From Fragilariopsis cylindrus CCMP1102 (taxonomy: Eukaryota; Bacillariophyta; Bacillariophyceae; Bacillariales; Bacillariaceae): DNA of 64,000 bases. Position numbers and translations under genes: made by a program. The stretch lies in NCBI GenBank assembly GCA_900095095.1, contig FMBT01000335.1:244064-308063 (forward strand). The letters run 5' to 3'. The notes beneath the pieces are model-generated. The model was not told the origin of the DNA. It ran no database searches and worked only from the letters and a program-made list of their open reading frames with translations. Positions 12,824 to 23,531 of the stretch are shown here, one piece after another (the first letter of the stretch is position 1; each line of letters opens with the position of its first letter).

Positions 12824-14386
12824 TTATTTGTCGTCGAAGATATCTCCAAACACAGCTGTAGTTTTTGGCTGGACGACTCCCTCTGTTAAGTAAAAAATCA
12901 ACGAATATCTCGTCTTGTCAGGATCGTAGGGTCCTACCCAATGAGGATACCGACCGTCGACGCGGCCAAGCCTGTTCTTGGTATTCACTTCACAGATGGT
13001 CATGGGGTCTAATTCTACTCGAATCCCACCCGTTCCATCCTCAAAAGTTCCGGTGGACAAACCATAAAACGGTCCAATGTTGGTCGTGTCAATGTGAGGA
13101 GAACCACGAAAGTTCTGAGTCACGGCAAGGCCCGTAAAAGCTTCGGCAAAGTCGGGATCGACGAAGGCCATGGCTTGTTTCGCCACCTGCCAGAGTGAAA
13201 AATTCTGTTGAAACTTTTTCTGGGCGGCCTGTGCACGACGGGATCCCAATCGTGTAATCTTTTCTTCAACTTCCGTGGGAGATCGCAGGATCATATATTT
13301 CGATGCTGCAATCATGGGTCGTTCTTGACAGTCAAAGCGCTTGGACCAGGCTTCTAATTCCTGCAGCACTCCTTTCATCACTGTCGGTGGAACTGGGACA
13401 CCGAAGGATCGCAGTAACTTTCTCTTGGAACCTCTCTTCTTCTTGTCGTATTCTTGTAACAGCGAGGCCATCACGGTGGCACGAGATTCTGGTGGTACTC
13501 CAGCATAATTATTATAAGGCCGATAACCAAAGGTTTCAATTAATCGTTGTCGTAGTTGTAAGGTCGTATACGGTTCTAGTTGAGATCGAAGTAGGTCCGG
13601 ATTTCGTTGTCCCGGTGACTCACCAACGTACGCTCCGGAGGGTGGAGGAGAGGTGATCGTCATCTCAATAGCCACAGTCGGTAGAGCAGTCGTCAAGAGA
13701 TCCAACATCGATTGTGTAAAGAGTTTTTTGTTAAAGGTAAGATCCAGTAATTCCAGCGAGGGAAGGGGTGGTTGCGTCAGGAGGACTAAGAGATCTGCCG
13801 ATGGACGGAGTTGATTACGGGAAGCATTGAGACGAGATAGTTTCAAGAGTTGGACCAACGAAGAAGGTAGAATACGGAATTCGTTCCGTCGAATGTTGAG
13901 GGAGACTAGATTTTTCAATGCATCTAGACCAGGAAGCTCTGAAAGACAGTTGTGGGAGACGTCCAGTTCGAGAACGGAACACGGAGGATAGGATACTAGT
14001 AGTAGGGGCAGTGAAAATAGAGAGAGGGATCTATCCACGAGTGACACTACTCGATCTGCTGCAACGATATTATCTTCGATGATCCCTTCTCCTCCTCCCG
14101 ACACCACCAAAGGTGTACCATTATCATGTGTGATAATGTTAACGTTGGGTTGAGTAGTACTTTTATTATCAGAAGAAGCGCACACTGCCGCCATTTCCAG
14201 CAGAGCTGCCATCCGTACTTCTGGACGATGATCCAGTCGTCTCTTGTTGTCAATTCTTTGTTTTTCTCTCTGTACCTTCTTCAATTTCTTTGCCTCACGC
14301 TGAGCCTGTTTTCGAAGTTCACGACGTTCGGCAAGTGTCAAAGAAGGGACGTCGTGGTGGTGCTGCTCCTCACGCGGGAATTCCAT
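12824..14386 (-). CDS. Leucine-rich repeat protein fused to a probable 2-oxoglutarate/Fe(II) oxygenase domain
   Basis: The ATG at 14384-14386 gives 520 residues. After a basic Lys/Arg/Glu coiled segment (residues about 15-60) come 3-4 leucine-rich repeats such as VLELDVSHNCLSELPGL and LVSLNIRRNEFRILPSSL (about 135-230). A helical linker follows, then a C-terminal domain with SPHIDTTN, PHW and TRYSLIFYL. H431, D433, H482 and R493 match the HxD...H...R iron and 2-oxoglutarate binding pattern of this oxygenase class, with typical spacing. The substrate is unknown; the repeats may bind a protein partner. Codon use is clearly more GC-rich than the neighbours and homopolymer runs are absent, so the gene stands out. 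The assignment rests on motif spacing only. Confidence 0.65.
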   Translation of the reverse strand: MEFPREEQHHHDVPSLTLAERRELRKQAQREAKKLKKVQREKQRIDNKRRLDHRPEVRMAALLEMAAVCASSDNKSTTQPNVNIITHDNGTPLVVSGGGEGIIEDNIVAADRVVSLVDRSLSLFSLPLLLVSYPPCSVLELDVSHNCLSELPGLDALKNLVSLNIRRNEFRILPSSLVQLLKLSRLNASRNQLRPSADLLVLLTQPPLPSLELLDLTFNKKLFTQSMLDLLTTALPTVAIEMTITSPPPSGAYVGESPGQRNPDLLRSQLEPYTTLQLRQRLIETFGYRPYNNYAGVPPESRATVMASLLQEYDKKKRGSKRKLLRSFGVPVPPTVMKGVLQELEAWSKRFDCQERPMIAASKYMILRSPTEVEEKITRLGSRRAQAAQKKFQQNFSLWQVAKQAMAFVDPDFAEAFTGLAVTQNFRGSPHIDTTNIGPFYGLSTGTFEDGTGGIRVELDPMTICEVNTKNRLGRVDGRYPHWVGPYDPDKTRYSLIFYLTEGVVQPKTTAVFGDIFDDK

Positions 14387-14883
14387 TGTTGTCAATAGAA
14401 ATTTAGAAACAGTTTTACGGAATCAGATTCATTCCGGTGACCAACGGAGGTAGCAACAACAGAATAATGAGAGCAACCCAACAAAATTTCGACGGCTACT
14501 GTATAACCAAAAATTGATTCTTTTGTTGGTTCTCATTATTCTTTTTCGGAACAACTACAGCCATTGTTATTTTGATTGAGAGATCTTAAATGAATGTCCT
14601 TTTATTGGAGATATCACTGGGTTAATATTAATTGCACACCAGATATCGAATTGATTTTATATTTGTTTTGTTGTTGTTATTGAAAACTTTTAAAATCGTC
14701 GTAGGGTGTCGGGTAGGGGGTAACAAGTCGTGCGTATGGTGGGACAGAACTAATTGATTTGGTGGGGGTAAAAATAGTCTCATTTTGGGGGTAAAAATTA
14801 AAATTTATTGTTTAAAGATTTTTAATTTCCCGGCCAGAGAGAACTGCATTATTAAACATGGTATTGGATTCCAAAACAAAGGA
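14387..14883. other. Divergent promoter region
   Basis: This spacer of about 500 bp lies between divergently transcribed genes and should carry both promoters. A GTAAAAAT-type G/A-rich motif occurs twice near 14766-14798. No gene is seen. Confidence 0.45.
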
Positions 14884-15047
14884 ATGGCACAGTGGACAGA
14901 GAGAGTCATGAAAAAACTCTCATCAAAAAATAATATGAAGGACGACGAGTACGAGTCCGAGTCCGAGTCCGAGTTCGAGTCGTCATCATCATCATCATCA
15001 TCTGCGAAGATGAACGACGACGACGAAGTTCCTCGTTCCTTGCCAGT

Positions 15048-15080
<33 letters not shown>

Positions 15081-17643
15081 GGCAATTTCGTCTACGTCAT
15101 CGGCAATATCGTCATCATCATCCTGTTTATTATTAATAATAAAGAATGGTGATAGTAATTCAGATATATTACATCAGATATTAGAATATCTATCCACCAA
15201 TGATTTATATTCTCTTGGCGTCTGTGGATCGAAATTTTTATGTGATTTTATTTTTTCTAATCCAATCACAGGTGGAGGTGAATTATCATCATCATTACAA
15301 CAAATGATAGGACATAACAATCAAATATTTAAACCATATGGACGTCACTATCTACAAAATTGTTTTTATTTGAAACAATCGATCTTTGTATTACAAGAAC
15401 AACAACAGGAAGAAGAATATGAAAAAGTACAAAAACGAAAACGACGACGTGGTCATGAAAAGAAGGCGAAACAGAAACAAGCACGAACAAAAGGAGGACG
15501 ACAAGAAGAAGATGTAGGAAAATTATTGAGTATCATGAATCATCCTCCTCATCAGGATGACGATAACAACAACCACAACAACAACCAAGAAAAGAAATCA
15601 TTCTTAAATCGAATAGGAATATTTACAAAAGAAGAAGAAGATTCTATAGTAATAAATAATTCAAATGGTTATTTTGGTTTAGATTTTATACGTCCACGAC
15701 GTCCACGACGGCAACAGCAACAACAACGTCAACGTCAAACAAAAACAAAAACAACTGAATCAAAAGAAGATGGAGAGGAAAATGAAGAAGGAGTTCTTGC
15801 TATTTGGGGTGATTTTTCTGGTATTTACTTAACGACTAATGTTAACAATATTTTGCAAGGTATAACTGCTTCTGAAACTGATGCCGATGCCGATGCCGAT
15901 GCCGATGCCGATGCCGATGCCGATGCCGATGCCGATGCCGATGTCGATGCCGCTACTACCACCACCACTACTGTCCCTATCCATGGCAATTCTGGATATT
16001 TATTTGGTGATTCATTACAAGTTATGTCAATTCTTTTTGCATCGAAAGAAAATAAATACAATACTAATAATAAATACAAATGTCCAAATTCCTTTGTCTT
16101 TATTGGTTTTGCTTCTGGTAAAATAAATTCTATTGATTCAAATCCTGTGGATGTTGATGTGCAGCAACCACAACATGGATCATCAGCAAGAACAAAAACA
16201 TCAGCAGTAGCAGCCGAAGCAGCAGCAGCAACGCCTCAAAAGAAGAGCAGTAGTGTTATAGAATATCCACATATATCCGAATGTTTATATCATTGTCCAA
16301 ATGAAATATCCAATTTATGTTCCATTGAATCCAAGCATATAGCAAGTTGTTGTGTGAAAAGTAATGGTGGGGTGACGACTAGTGCTAGTCCTATAGTACA
16401 AGAAATAGTGATACATTGGAATGCCATGATGGATGGGAACTTACAACGTATCACAACAGTGAATATTAATCCATTATCAAGTAGTAGTAGTATACTAGGA
16501 GAAGGAATTAGGACTATGAATGTACCATCACCACTTGCAATGTCATCCTCCACATTTTACTGTGACTGGAATAATAATAGTAATGATAATAATGATACTA
16601 CTATAACTACTAAATCAAAAATGAGAAGAAGAACGACGTTTCTTTCGATCGGGTCCAGTAATCAAACATTGACGAATATTTGGTGGGATACAGACGATGA
16701 AACAATTGCATTTGATGGTATAGCAAATGTAAATGCAACTATAAATAATAAAAATGATCTATGGTCATTATTACCCATACCAGTCGCAACAACAAAAACA
16801 ACAGCAGTACCTAATAATAATAATATGGAAAAATATATGAATATACAATTATCCTCCTATGATAAATCATCCTTTGAATTATCATCCATGTCCACCACAC
16901 CCTCATTAAAATTACCAAGATTTAATTCATGGTGTAATTATTTGAAGAAACGATCACGAGCACGAGGTCAACATCATATCGTGTATACAAAATACGTACA
17001 ACAAGTACAACAACAACAACAAAGCAGCACTACTGCTGCTACTGCTGCAATATTAATACTTGGTACAAGTAAAGGTGATTTAATTCGTATTAATATGAAT
17101 CCAAAACCAGAACAAACCGAATCAGAATCAGAATTAGAATATGTAGCTATTGATCAGTATCAGGGGGATCAGAATCACGAACAAGAAGATCGTTGTGATA
17201 TAGTATACAATTGTTGTCGTAGTGGGATGGTGGAATCAGTTGAATTGGTCGGTAATAGTAGTAGTAGCAGCAGCAGCAGCAGCAGCAGCATTATGATCAC
17301 AGCTGGTGGTTCCGATGGTAAAATACGATTTTGGGATTGGAATACTTTTACATGTTTAGGTTATTTAAGTATCCATCCTGGTAGATTAATTGATGTACTG
17401 TTGCCGCCAAATAATCAAGCTGTGGCAGCAGCAGCAGGAAGGAGTCGTGGTGCAGGAAGTAGTCCACAACAACCACCACCACAACAACAACAACAACGAT
17501 TGTATTATAGTCCTGTTGTATCAACTTATTTCTGTCATGAACGTTCATCATTGATTAGTTTGTGTCGCGATGGGCATGTACATGAATGGAAAGTAGAAGA
17601 AAGTTATAGGAAAAGGAAAGAGAAAATGATAGAAAGAAAATAA
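14884..17643 (+). CDS. F-box-like / WD40 repeat protein
   Basis: The frame is open upstream, but the first in-frame ATG is at 14884, giving 919 residues. After acidic and poly-Ser tracts, residues about 80-120 contain DILHQILEYLSTNDLYSLGVCGSKF, an F-box-like helical motif. The rest alternates low-complexity linkers with beta-propeller-like strands. The clearest WD units are ITAGGSDGKIRFWDW (about 806-820) and SLISLCRDGHVHEWKV (about 886-900). F-box/WD proteins normally bridge substrates to SCF ubiquitin ligases, and that role is inferred here. A run of Asp-Ala pairs near residue 333-356 and several Ser, Gln and Asn runs interrupt the propeller, and the middle blades are hard to define. Confidence 0.6.
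15880..15951 (+). repeat. GATGCC hexanucleotide repeat, about 12 units, coding
   Basis: Twelve tandem hexamers (one with GTC in place of GCC) encode an alternating Asp-Ala run inside the WD40-like gene. It is frame-neutral for whole-unit changes. Confidence 0.9.
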
Positions 17644-18252
17644 TAATATTATATTAGAGAGATGGATTGCATATTTATTTGAAGTTTCATTTCGCGTCCT
17701 CGAATATCGTATTAAGGAGGGGAGTTTTGTTTGTCAAAGGAATTATATCGTGACTGGTTTTTATCTCGTGACTGACTAATCCTAAAAATACTGATCATAT
17801 ATATACTTTACCGTAACGAATGATGGAATTTTTTTTCTTCTGTTTTATTTCACGACACACGACATCATCAGAACAAACACTCTGTTCATCAACAACACGA
17901 CATAGTCAGACAACTTACTGCTGGTCATCATTATTATTTTGCAATCAAAGGCTTTCATTGTTCTAATAACAACAGCAATAACAATACCAATAATTAACCT
18001 TTATCGAAGGACAATGTTATACACATGGCCGCCGCATTCATTCAATCCTTCATTACTACATTTTCCTCCGCCGAACGAAAACGCCACAACTTAAAACTAA
18101 GGAATTAAATACATTCGTCCGAATACGAATCAATCAGAAGCGAAGGATACAATATAATACTAATACCCAACCAGCTTCTTGTAGGCGAATTATTAGATCA
18201 GATTAGATTAGATTAGATTAGATTAGATTAGACTATTATCTATTGCACAATC
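17644..18252. other. Intergenic with pentanucleotide repeat
   Basis: This spacer carries the 3' end of the WD40-like gene and the promoter of the thioesterase gene. A GATTA tract of about six units lies at 18201-18230, only 23 bp upstream of the thioesterase ATG, probably in its 5' leader. No gene is seen. Confidence 0.55.
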
Positions 18253-19074
18253 ATGGCGATATTACACACACCTCGTACACTTATCTCAATTGGACGTGGT
18301 TTACTTCGACGTCGTCAACGACTTGCTTCTATCAATCAGCAGTCAAACGCTAATAATATTGCTGATGTTGATGCTGCTGCGGCTGACGAAGGTGCTATGA
18401 ATGCCTCTAAATTTATCGGATTCGTTCCGAATTACAACAACAACAACAATAATAATAATAATAATAATAAGAGTAATCCACATATATATAAAAATAAACC
18501 ATCTAAATTATTTGACGTAGATTATTTAGGTCATATGAATAATGCAGCCTATTTAGCACATGCCGAATATGCAAGATGGGAATGGACCGCAGAAATTGGT
18601 GCACTACAAACAATGTATAAAAATAACATTAATTTTATTGCGACATCCGTATCAATACGATATCGAAAAGAAATTTTAATGAATAATCAATTTGAAATAC
18701 ATTCCATATTAAAATCCATTACTGAACGTCATTTATATATGTATCAAACATTCCGTAGTGTCACCAATGGACGTATATTAGCACAAGTTATAGTACAAGC
18801 TGTTGTGACACAAAATCGAGAAGTGATACCACCAAAACAAGTATTAGAAGATATGGGTTTATCCAATGATAGTATTAATTCCTTACTACTACTGAACAAT
18901 AACAATAACAATTCGCAGTCCGACAATGATGACAAGGATGACAGAGATGACAATGACGACAACGACAATGATGACAAGGAGGATGATTGTTTGTTACTAC
19001 AACGATTTGAACAATTAGATAAATCCTTTCGTGAGGATGCTACTAATGATGACCAACAACTACTAGAAAACTGA
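18253..19074 (+). CDS. Hotdog-fold acyl-CoA thioesterase family protein
   Basis: The ATG at 18253 gives 273 residues. The N-terminus (MAILHTPRTLISIGRGLLRR) is basic and amphipathic, which fits a mitochondrial presequence. Residues about 86-110 carry FDVDYLGHMNNAAYLAHAEY, the D-x-D-xxx-H-x-NN-xx-Y signature of 4-hydroxybenzoyl-CoA-type thioesterases, and most resemble the THEM6-like branch. The strands IATSVSIRYRKEI and FEIHSILKSI and the segment ILAQVIVQAVVTQNREVI complete the hotdog core. It should hydrolyse an acyl-CoA thioester; the acyl chain cannot be told. The C-terminus is an Asn/Asp-rich low-complexity tail, probably outside the fold. Confidence 0.8.
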   Translation: MAILHTPRTLISIGRGLLRRRQRLASINQQSNANNIADVDAAAADEGAMNASKFIGFVPNYNNNNNNNNNNNKSNPHIYKNKPSKLFDVDYLGHMNNAAYLAHAEYARWEWTAEIGALQTMYKNNINFIATSVSIRYRKEILMNNQFEIHSILKSITERHLYMYQTFRSVTNGRILAQVIVQAVVTQNREVIPPKQVLEDMGLSNDSINSLLLLNNNNNNSQSDNDDKDDRDDNDDNDNDDKEDDCLLLQRFEQLDKSFREDATNDDQQLLEN

Positions 19075-19729
19075 ACTCATGAAGAAAGAAGAAGTGACTC
19101 TAAAAAAGATAGAAAAACTACTAGAAATAGAATCAAGGAAATAAATAAATGAATGAGGGAGGATCAAAAAAGGAAACAACAAACAGAAACGACTGTGTAT
19201 TCAGTCGCCTTTTATATTTTCGAAATAAATCCATTGACAAATGATAGCTTACTAGCTACTTAGACGAAGAAGTCGAGTCGAATTCGAGTCGAATCGAGTC
19301 GAGAGTCGAGAGCATCAAATTTGGAGTGTTATAAATACTGTAGTTAACTTATTGTACCTTCTATGTATCAATTATAATATAGTGTATATTAATCTAGAAT
19401 TCCTCTCTTTAAATGTTTATTGTTGTTATAGAAAATATAAGAAACAAAGTCAAGTATTGTAGTGAGCAACGTTATTATTTTAGTTCATCGACACGATCGT
19501 CGTGATTTTATAGTCCGTGATCAAATAATTCAAACCAGTCCCGTATAAACATCAAAGCAACAATAACGCACCGCCAACCAACTACCACTACAACAAAAAC
19601 CGCAAAATCGCTAACCGTTAGAACGAGCGAAAAGCCAGAAGTACATCTATCAAGCCAACGTAATGTCATAGCAATAGCTAACACATCTTGTCACCAAATC
19701 CCTACTTTTAAACTAGTAATGATAATAAT
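19075..19729. other. Intergenic, no gene seen
   Basis: The spacer between two plus-strand genes contains a GAGTCGAAT-type simple repeat at about 19272-19312. The promoter of the methyltransferase gene should lie here. No ORF is supported. Confidence 0.5.
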
Positions 19730-21073
19730 ATGGAACAACAACAACAACAACAACAACTACAGTCCAATGACAAAACAGTGTCATCAGAAGAATATAGATA
19801 TAATCCAAGGAAACCAAAATGGTGGAATAAATTAGGCAATAATGGACGTGGTGCCACAAAAGCACAAAAACGTTGTATGAAAAAGATATTAGATGGCGAT
19901 GGTATTGATAATGACAATAATGACAGTGGCAATGGCAATGACAATGGCGATGAAGTTGTCACGGGAGGACTGACCTTAAAATTAAAATTAAGATTACCAA
20001 CAGTAGAATATGGATCCAAATTAAATTGGGATGATGTCTTCGACGCAGACACAGACACAGAAAATGGCCTCGACAATAATGGCGACGACGACAACAAGAA
20101 TAATAATAAAGACAAAGATAGAGATATTTGGTTAGAATTAGGGTTTGGACGAGGTGAAAATGTATCATCATTATTGGATCTAAATTTATTTAACAAAGAA
20201 AATAATAAAAGTAAAAGTAATAATTTTTACTTAGTTGGAGCAGAAGTCAGTAGTATCGGAATTGGTTGTCTTTGTAGACGAATCGATGAACAGTTTAATA
20301 ATAACAATAATAATAATGATAATAGGATCATTGACAAAAATGATGTTGCTGATAATGATGATAATGATAAAGGGTACGTGCTCTACCATCCAGAATTGGA
20401 TCCCTACTATCATCACGACGGGATTACGGACAAAGAGGTCGTCGTTGACGAATGTAGTAACACCAACACCAAAGAGAAGGAGAAAGAGAAGAACCAATGG
20501 AATAGTAGAAGAAGGGATGCTATTTTTGATCATGTTGATTATAATTATTCTCTACAAAAATTATTGTTACAAAATCATTTTAGAATACATACTGGTGATG
20601 GATATAAATTATTATTTAAAATACCGACGAATACATTGGCGAATATATTAATAACCTTCCCGGATCCATTTGAAAAATTAAATGATACACAATATCGATT
20701 AGTCCAAAAACAAACATTGTTGGAATGTTATCGTATATTACGTAAAAATACTACTACTAGTAATGCTGATGACGATGATAATGGTACTAATAATGGATTG
20801 TTATTTTTAGCGACGGATCATGAGGGATATTATGATTGGTGTCATCAAATGATATATGAGGTAAATAATGATAATAATGAAAATGGAAATGATAATGATA
20901 ATGATGATGATAATGATATAGTACCGGGACAATTGCCATTATTATTTCGTTTAGTAGAACCATGTCCAAATAGAAAAAAATGGTTACCAGCAATATCAAG
21001 ATATGAACAAAAAGGTTGGACAGAAGGTAGATCCACTAAATTATCATGTTGGCAAGTAGTTGTGGTACAGTAA
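19730..21073 (+). CDS. TrmB-like tRNA (guanine-N7)-methyltransferase family protein
   Basis: The ATG at 19730 gives 447 residues, longer than a usual TrmB because of Asn/Asp-rich insertions. Motif I is IWLELGFGRGENV (about 133-146), the SAM-binding strand and Gly loop. LANILITFPDPFEKLND (about 302-318) matches the TrmB F-P-D-P-W region with Phe in place of Trp. The C-terminal SRYEQKGWTEGRST (about 423-436) matches the family S-x-[YF]-E-x-KG...G motif. The family methylates G46 of tRNA using S-adenosylmethionine. The PDPF variant and the missing basic residues after it suggest a divergent member whose substrate may differ. It ends 83 bp from the convergent neighbour. Confidence 0.65.
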   Translation: MEQQQQQQQLQSNDKTVSSEEYRYNPRKPKWWNKLGNNGRGATKAQKRCMKKILDGDGIDNDNNDSGNGNDNGDEVVTGGLTLKLKLRLPTVEYGSKLNWDDVFDADTDTENGLDNNGDDDNKNNNKDKDRDIWLELGFGRGENVSSLLDLNLFNKENNKSKSNNFYLVGAEVSSIGIGCLCRRIDEQFNNNNNNNDNRIIDKNDVADNDDNDKGYVLYHPELDPYYHHDGITDKEVVVDECSNTNTKEKEKEKNQWNSRRRDAIFDHVDYNYSLQKLLLQNHFRIHTGDGYKLLFKIPTNTLANILITFPDPFEKLNDTQYRLVQKQTLLECYRILRKNTTTSNADDDDNGTNNGLLFLATDHEGYYDWCHQMIYEVNNDNNENGNDNDNDDDNDIVPGQLPLLFRLVEPCPNRKKWLPAISRYEQKGWTEGRSTKLSCWQVVVVQ

Positions 21074-21122
21074 TAGTAATAGCAGTCCATTCTATAAATA
21101 GTACAGTGCAAGTATTTACTAT

Positions 21123-21152
21123 TCTATACTATACTATACTATACTATACTAA
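21123..21152. repeat. TACTA pentanucleotide repeat between convergent genes
   Basis: About six ACTAT/TACTA units fill the 83-bp space between two convergent stop codons. Any transcription termination signals for both genes must lie in or beside it. Confidence 0.75.
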
Positions 21153-21156
21153 AATC

Positions 21157-22050
21157 TTATTCAGGTTCAAATTCGCCATTCCGATCAGAGGAACCAATAG
21201 ATTCCACGTACCAACAATTTAAATTTGGTGGACGTTTATTTTTACGTAATTCCCATTGCCAACGACGAATACGTCCATCCGATGAAATGGTTTTCATAAT
21301 TTGTGTTGCAATCCAACTTGTTTCTGTGACTGGTCCTCCCACATAATTAATTACTGTTTCAATTTCCCATGATACACCATGTAATGCAACACCATAAAAT
21401 GATGTTGGAAATTCATGAGATGTTTCATAACATGATTCAATAAATTCTGTCATATTATTGTTAAATATATACTTTGTTATATCACTTGAAAAGTCCCACA
21501 TTGATATCAATCCTGCATTGTGGTCTCTGTTACTACTACTACTACTACTACTACTGCTATTGTTGTTTTGAGATAATGCTGTCATTAATAATGGTGCTAT
21601 ATCTTCAGGTTTTAAACACAATCTAAGTACACCCGCACTACCAGTGGATTCATCGAAATAAATAGAAGGTACTGCTGATGACGACGATAATAGTGATGTT
21701 TTTTTCTTCTCTTTGAATAGGGCTACGAATAATTCCTCGTCGCTACTTCTACTAGTATCATCACCATCGTAGTCGTACTCTTGTCGTTGAGCAAACAACA
21801 ACAACAACCACGTCGTCGACGTTTTCAGTAATGGGATTATTTTGGTGCTGGCAACGCTCGAGGAATAATAATAAGATCTAAAGAAAGATACAGGCACTAC
21901 GCCTGATGAAGTTGTTGAAGTTGTTGTTGACGGGAATGTATTAGATAATGGAAAGCCATCAACTACCATGAGTATATATGCTGATGGAGTCCAAAGTATA
22001 ACTAACACCAACGTAAGATTATTGGTAGATGGACAACAAAGCAGAATCAT
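21157..22050 (-). CDS. Probable plastid-targeted protein of unknown function
   Basis: The frame is open upstream, but the first in-frame ATG is at 22048-22050, giving 297 residues. The start is a hydrophobic signal peptide (MILLCCPSTNNLTLVLVILW) that ends at MVVDGFPLSN. Phe following the small residue resembles the diatom plastid cleavage context, and VVDGF is shared with the small gene at 5457-6068. A Ser/Thr-rich transit-like stretch follows. The mature C-terminal ~150 residues look conserved and compact (LRLCLKPEDIAPLLMTAL, SFYGVALHGVSWEIETVINYVGG, RIRRWQWELRKNKRP) but match no family I know. It is convergent with the TrmB-like gene. Confidence 0.65.
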   Translation of the reverse strand: MILLCCPSTNNLTLVLVILWTPSAYILMVVDGFPLSNTFPSTTTSTTSSGVVPVSFFRSYYYSSSVASTKIIPLLKTSTTWLLLLFAQRQEYDYDGDDTSRSSDEELFVALFKEKKKTSLLSSSSAVPSIYFDESTGSAGVLRLCLKPEDIAPLLMTALSQNNNSSSSSSSSSNRDHNAGLISMWDFSSDITKYIFNNNMTEFIESCYETSHEFPTSFYGVALHGVSWEIETVINYVGGPVTETSWIATQIMKTISSDGRIRRWQWELRKNKRPPNLNCWYVESIGSSDRNGEFEPE

Positions 22051-22655
22051 TAGAGAAATATTAAATATAAGCAATCGGATCGATGATCTTCTTTTTTCAA
22101 AGTTGGCATCCGCTTCGAAGCAGTGTTTCTCACAACACAATAAGAATACGACTACGTATCCAATAAAATACGATACAGGTATGGCAGATGTGTACTGTAA
22201 CACATCGTTACTCTACAGTACACCATCAATCACTCAATCACTCACACAAATCACAAATCTAACAATTTGTTGTTGATGTCACGCCATCTATGATGTGATT
22301 GATTCTTCGAAAAAAGATCCATTTTTACCGCGCTATTACACGTTAAGATATATGCACGATTGGGCAACTTCGCCAGCTATCGCCGGAAATTAGCGCGGTC
22401 GCTAAATGGCTTAATTGATAATTTTTTAATGAACGTTAGAGATCGGCATCATATCCCTCCGATCGGTGGTATGTGATTGTCTTTTGTGTTCTTTTAAAAT
22501 TATTGAAATTTATTGTTTTGAAAAAACGAAGAAGGTGAAGGCAACGCAGAACACGAAGAGAGGGAGCGAGCATTATTCTTTCTTCATCAAAAGTACAGTA
22601 CAGTAGATAGCAGTACAAACGACAAACGACAAACCACGTAACATTGAAAAAAAAG
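22051..22655. other. Divergent promoter region
   Basis: This spacer of about 600 bp lies between divergent genes. A GC-richer patch with a long inverted repeat sits near its middle and is listed separately. Its AT-rich flanks show nothing else. Confidence 0.5.
22327..22399. promoter_or_regulatory. Inverted repeat with 9-bp perfect arms in a divergent promoter
   Basis: ACCGCGCTA at 22327-22335 is exactly complementary to TAGCGCGGT at 22391-22399, enclosing 55 bp that also contain AGCTATCGCCGG. The arms are GC-rich in an AT-rich spacer. It could be a paired regulator-binding site or a small structured RNA. It is not a tRNA, because no T-loop sequence is present. Confidence 0.4.
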
Positions 22656-23144
22656 ATGTCAGACATTAATACAGGCAGTGCAAAGAATGATACAGTTTCA
22701 GCAACTAATAAATTAAAGAATTTTTGTGAAGAAAAGATACAAGATGCAAATTATTATGTTGAAAAAGAAACAAAGAAATTTGAAATTTCTAGTGCCGGTA
22801 ATGATATGAATCGAATAGCAGCGAAGCCACAGCAATGGTTTGATAAAACAAAAAACGAATTCGAACATTTAACAGAAGAAAAGAAAAAAGAATTTGATAA
22901 GGCAACATCCGGAATTACAGGAGAATTTGAAAAGGCTACCAAAGGGATAGGAAAAGAATTTGAGAAGGCAACAGCAGGAATTACTGGTGGTAGTAGTGGT
23001 TCAACAGCAACAAAATCAACAACACCAACAAACGAAAATAGAAACAAAAATGGAACTAAAGTCGGAGAGGAAGAATTTGAAGGATGTGGTGATATCTCTA
23101 GTGAGAATTTCAACTGTAATAGTTGTGGATTATTCTCAACCTAA
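22656..23144 (+). CDS. Small amphipathic-repeat (LEA-like) protein
   Basis: The ATG at 22656 gives 162 residues. No signal peptide is seen. Residues about 60-110 hold tandem repeats of about 14 residues: KKEFDKATSGITGE, FEKATKGIGKEFEKATAGITG. They would form an amphipathic helix or coiled coil, as in LEA-like or apolipoprotein-like stress proteins. A Gly/Ser/Thr/Asn linker follows, and the C-terminus carries CGDISSENFNCNSCGLF, three cysteines that could bind metal, form a disulfide or be lipidated. The family is unknown and the role is inferred only from composition. It is divergently transcribed from the plastid protein gene. Confidence 0.6.
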   Translation: MSDINTGSAKNDTVSATNKLKNFCEEKIQDANYYVEKETKKFEISSAGNDMNRIAAKPQQWFDKTKNEFEHLTEEKKKEFDKATSGITGEFEKATKGIGKEFEKATAGITGGSSGSTATKSTTPTNENRNKNGTKVGEEEFEGCGDISSENFNCNSCGLFST

Positions 23145-23531
23145 TAGGAATCGTTTCAGGAAGGAAGAATGAATCATGCTTCATGCTTCATGCTTCACAC
23201 TTCACACTTCACATTACAAGCTTCAAGCTTTGTATTGTACCGGTGCGACCGATGACGCTCGGATCTTTTGGTCATCTTTTCATTCTAAAAGAAACATAGA
23301 GGGATGACAATAGTTGATTTGGCAAGACGCGGATCGAATAGCGGATAGAATAACTTCGTCTTCAGTAGAATTTTCCATGTTAAAACGTACTTGTAAATTA
23401 CAACTTATTTATGCATCATCAAACTATTAAATATTCATACATTGCACCGATTGTGTCTGTGATTATTCTTAATGTAGTAATAAAAACCAATCGTGATAGC
23501 AATTCACTCATTTGATGATAACGTCTATATT
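23145..23531. other. Intergenic between convergent genes
   Basis: Just after the stop lies a run of CATGCTT and CACACTT repeats (about 23170-23230), then AT-rich sequence without a supported ORF. Confidence 0.5.

Noticed and set aside
22327-22399. tRNA gene (73 bp with paired ends)
   Set aside because: Neither strand has a T-loop GTTCGA-type sequence or a D-arm, and the paired ends are 9 rather than 7 bp.
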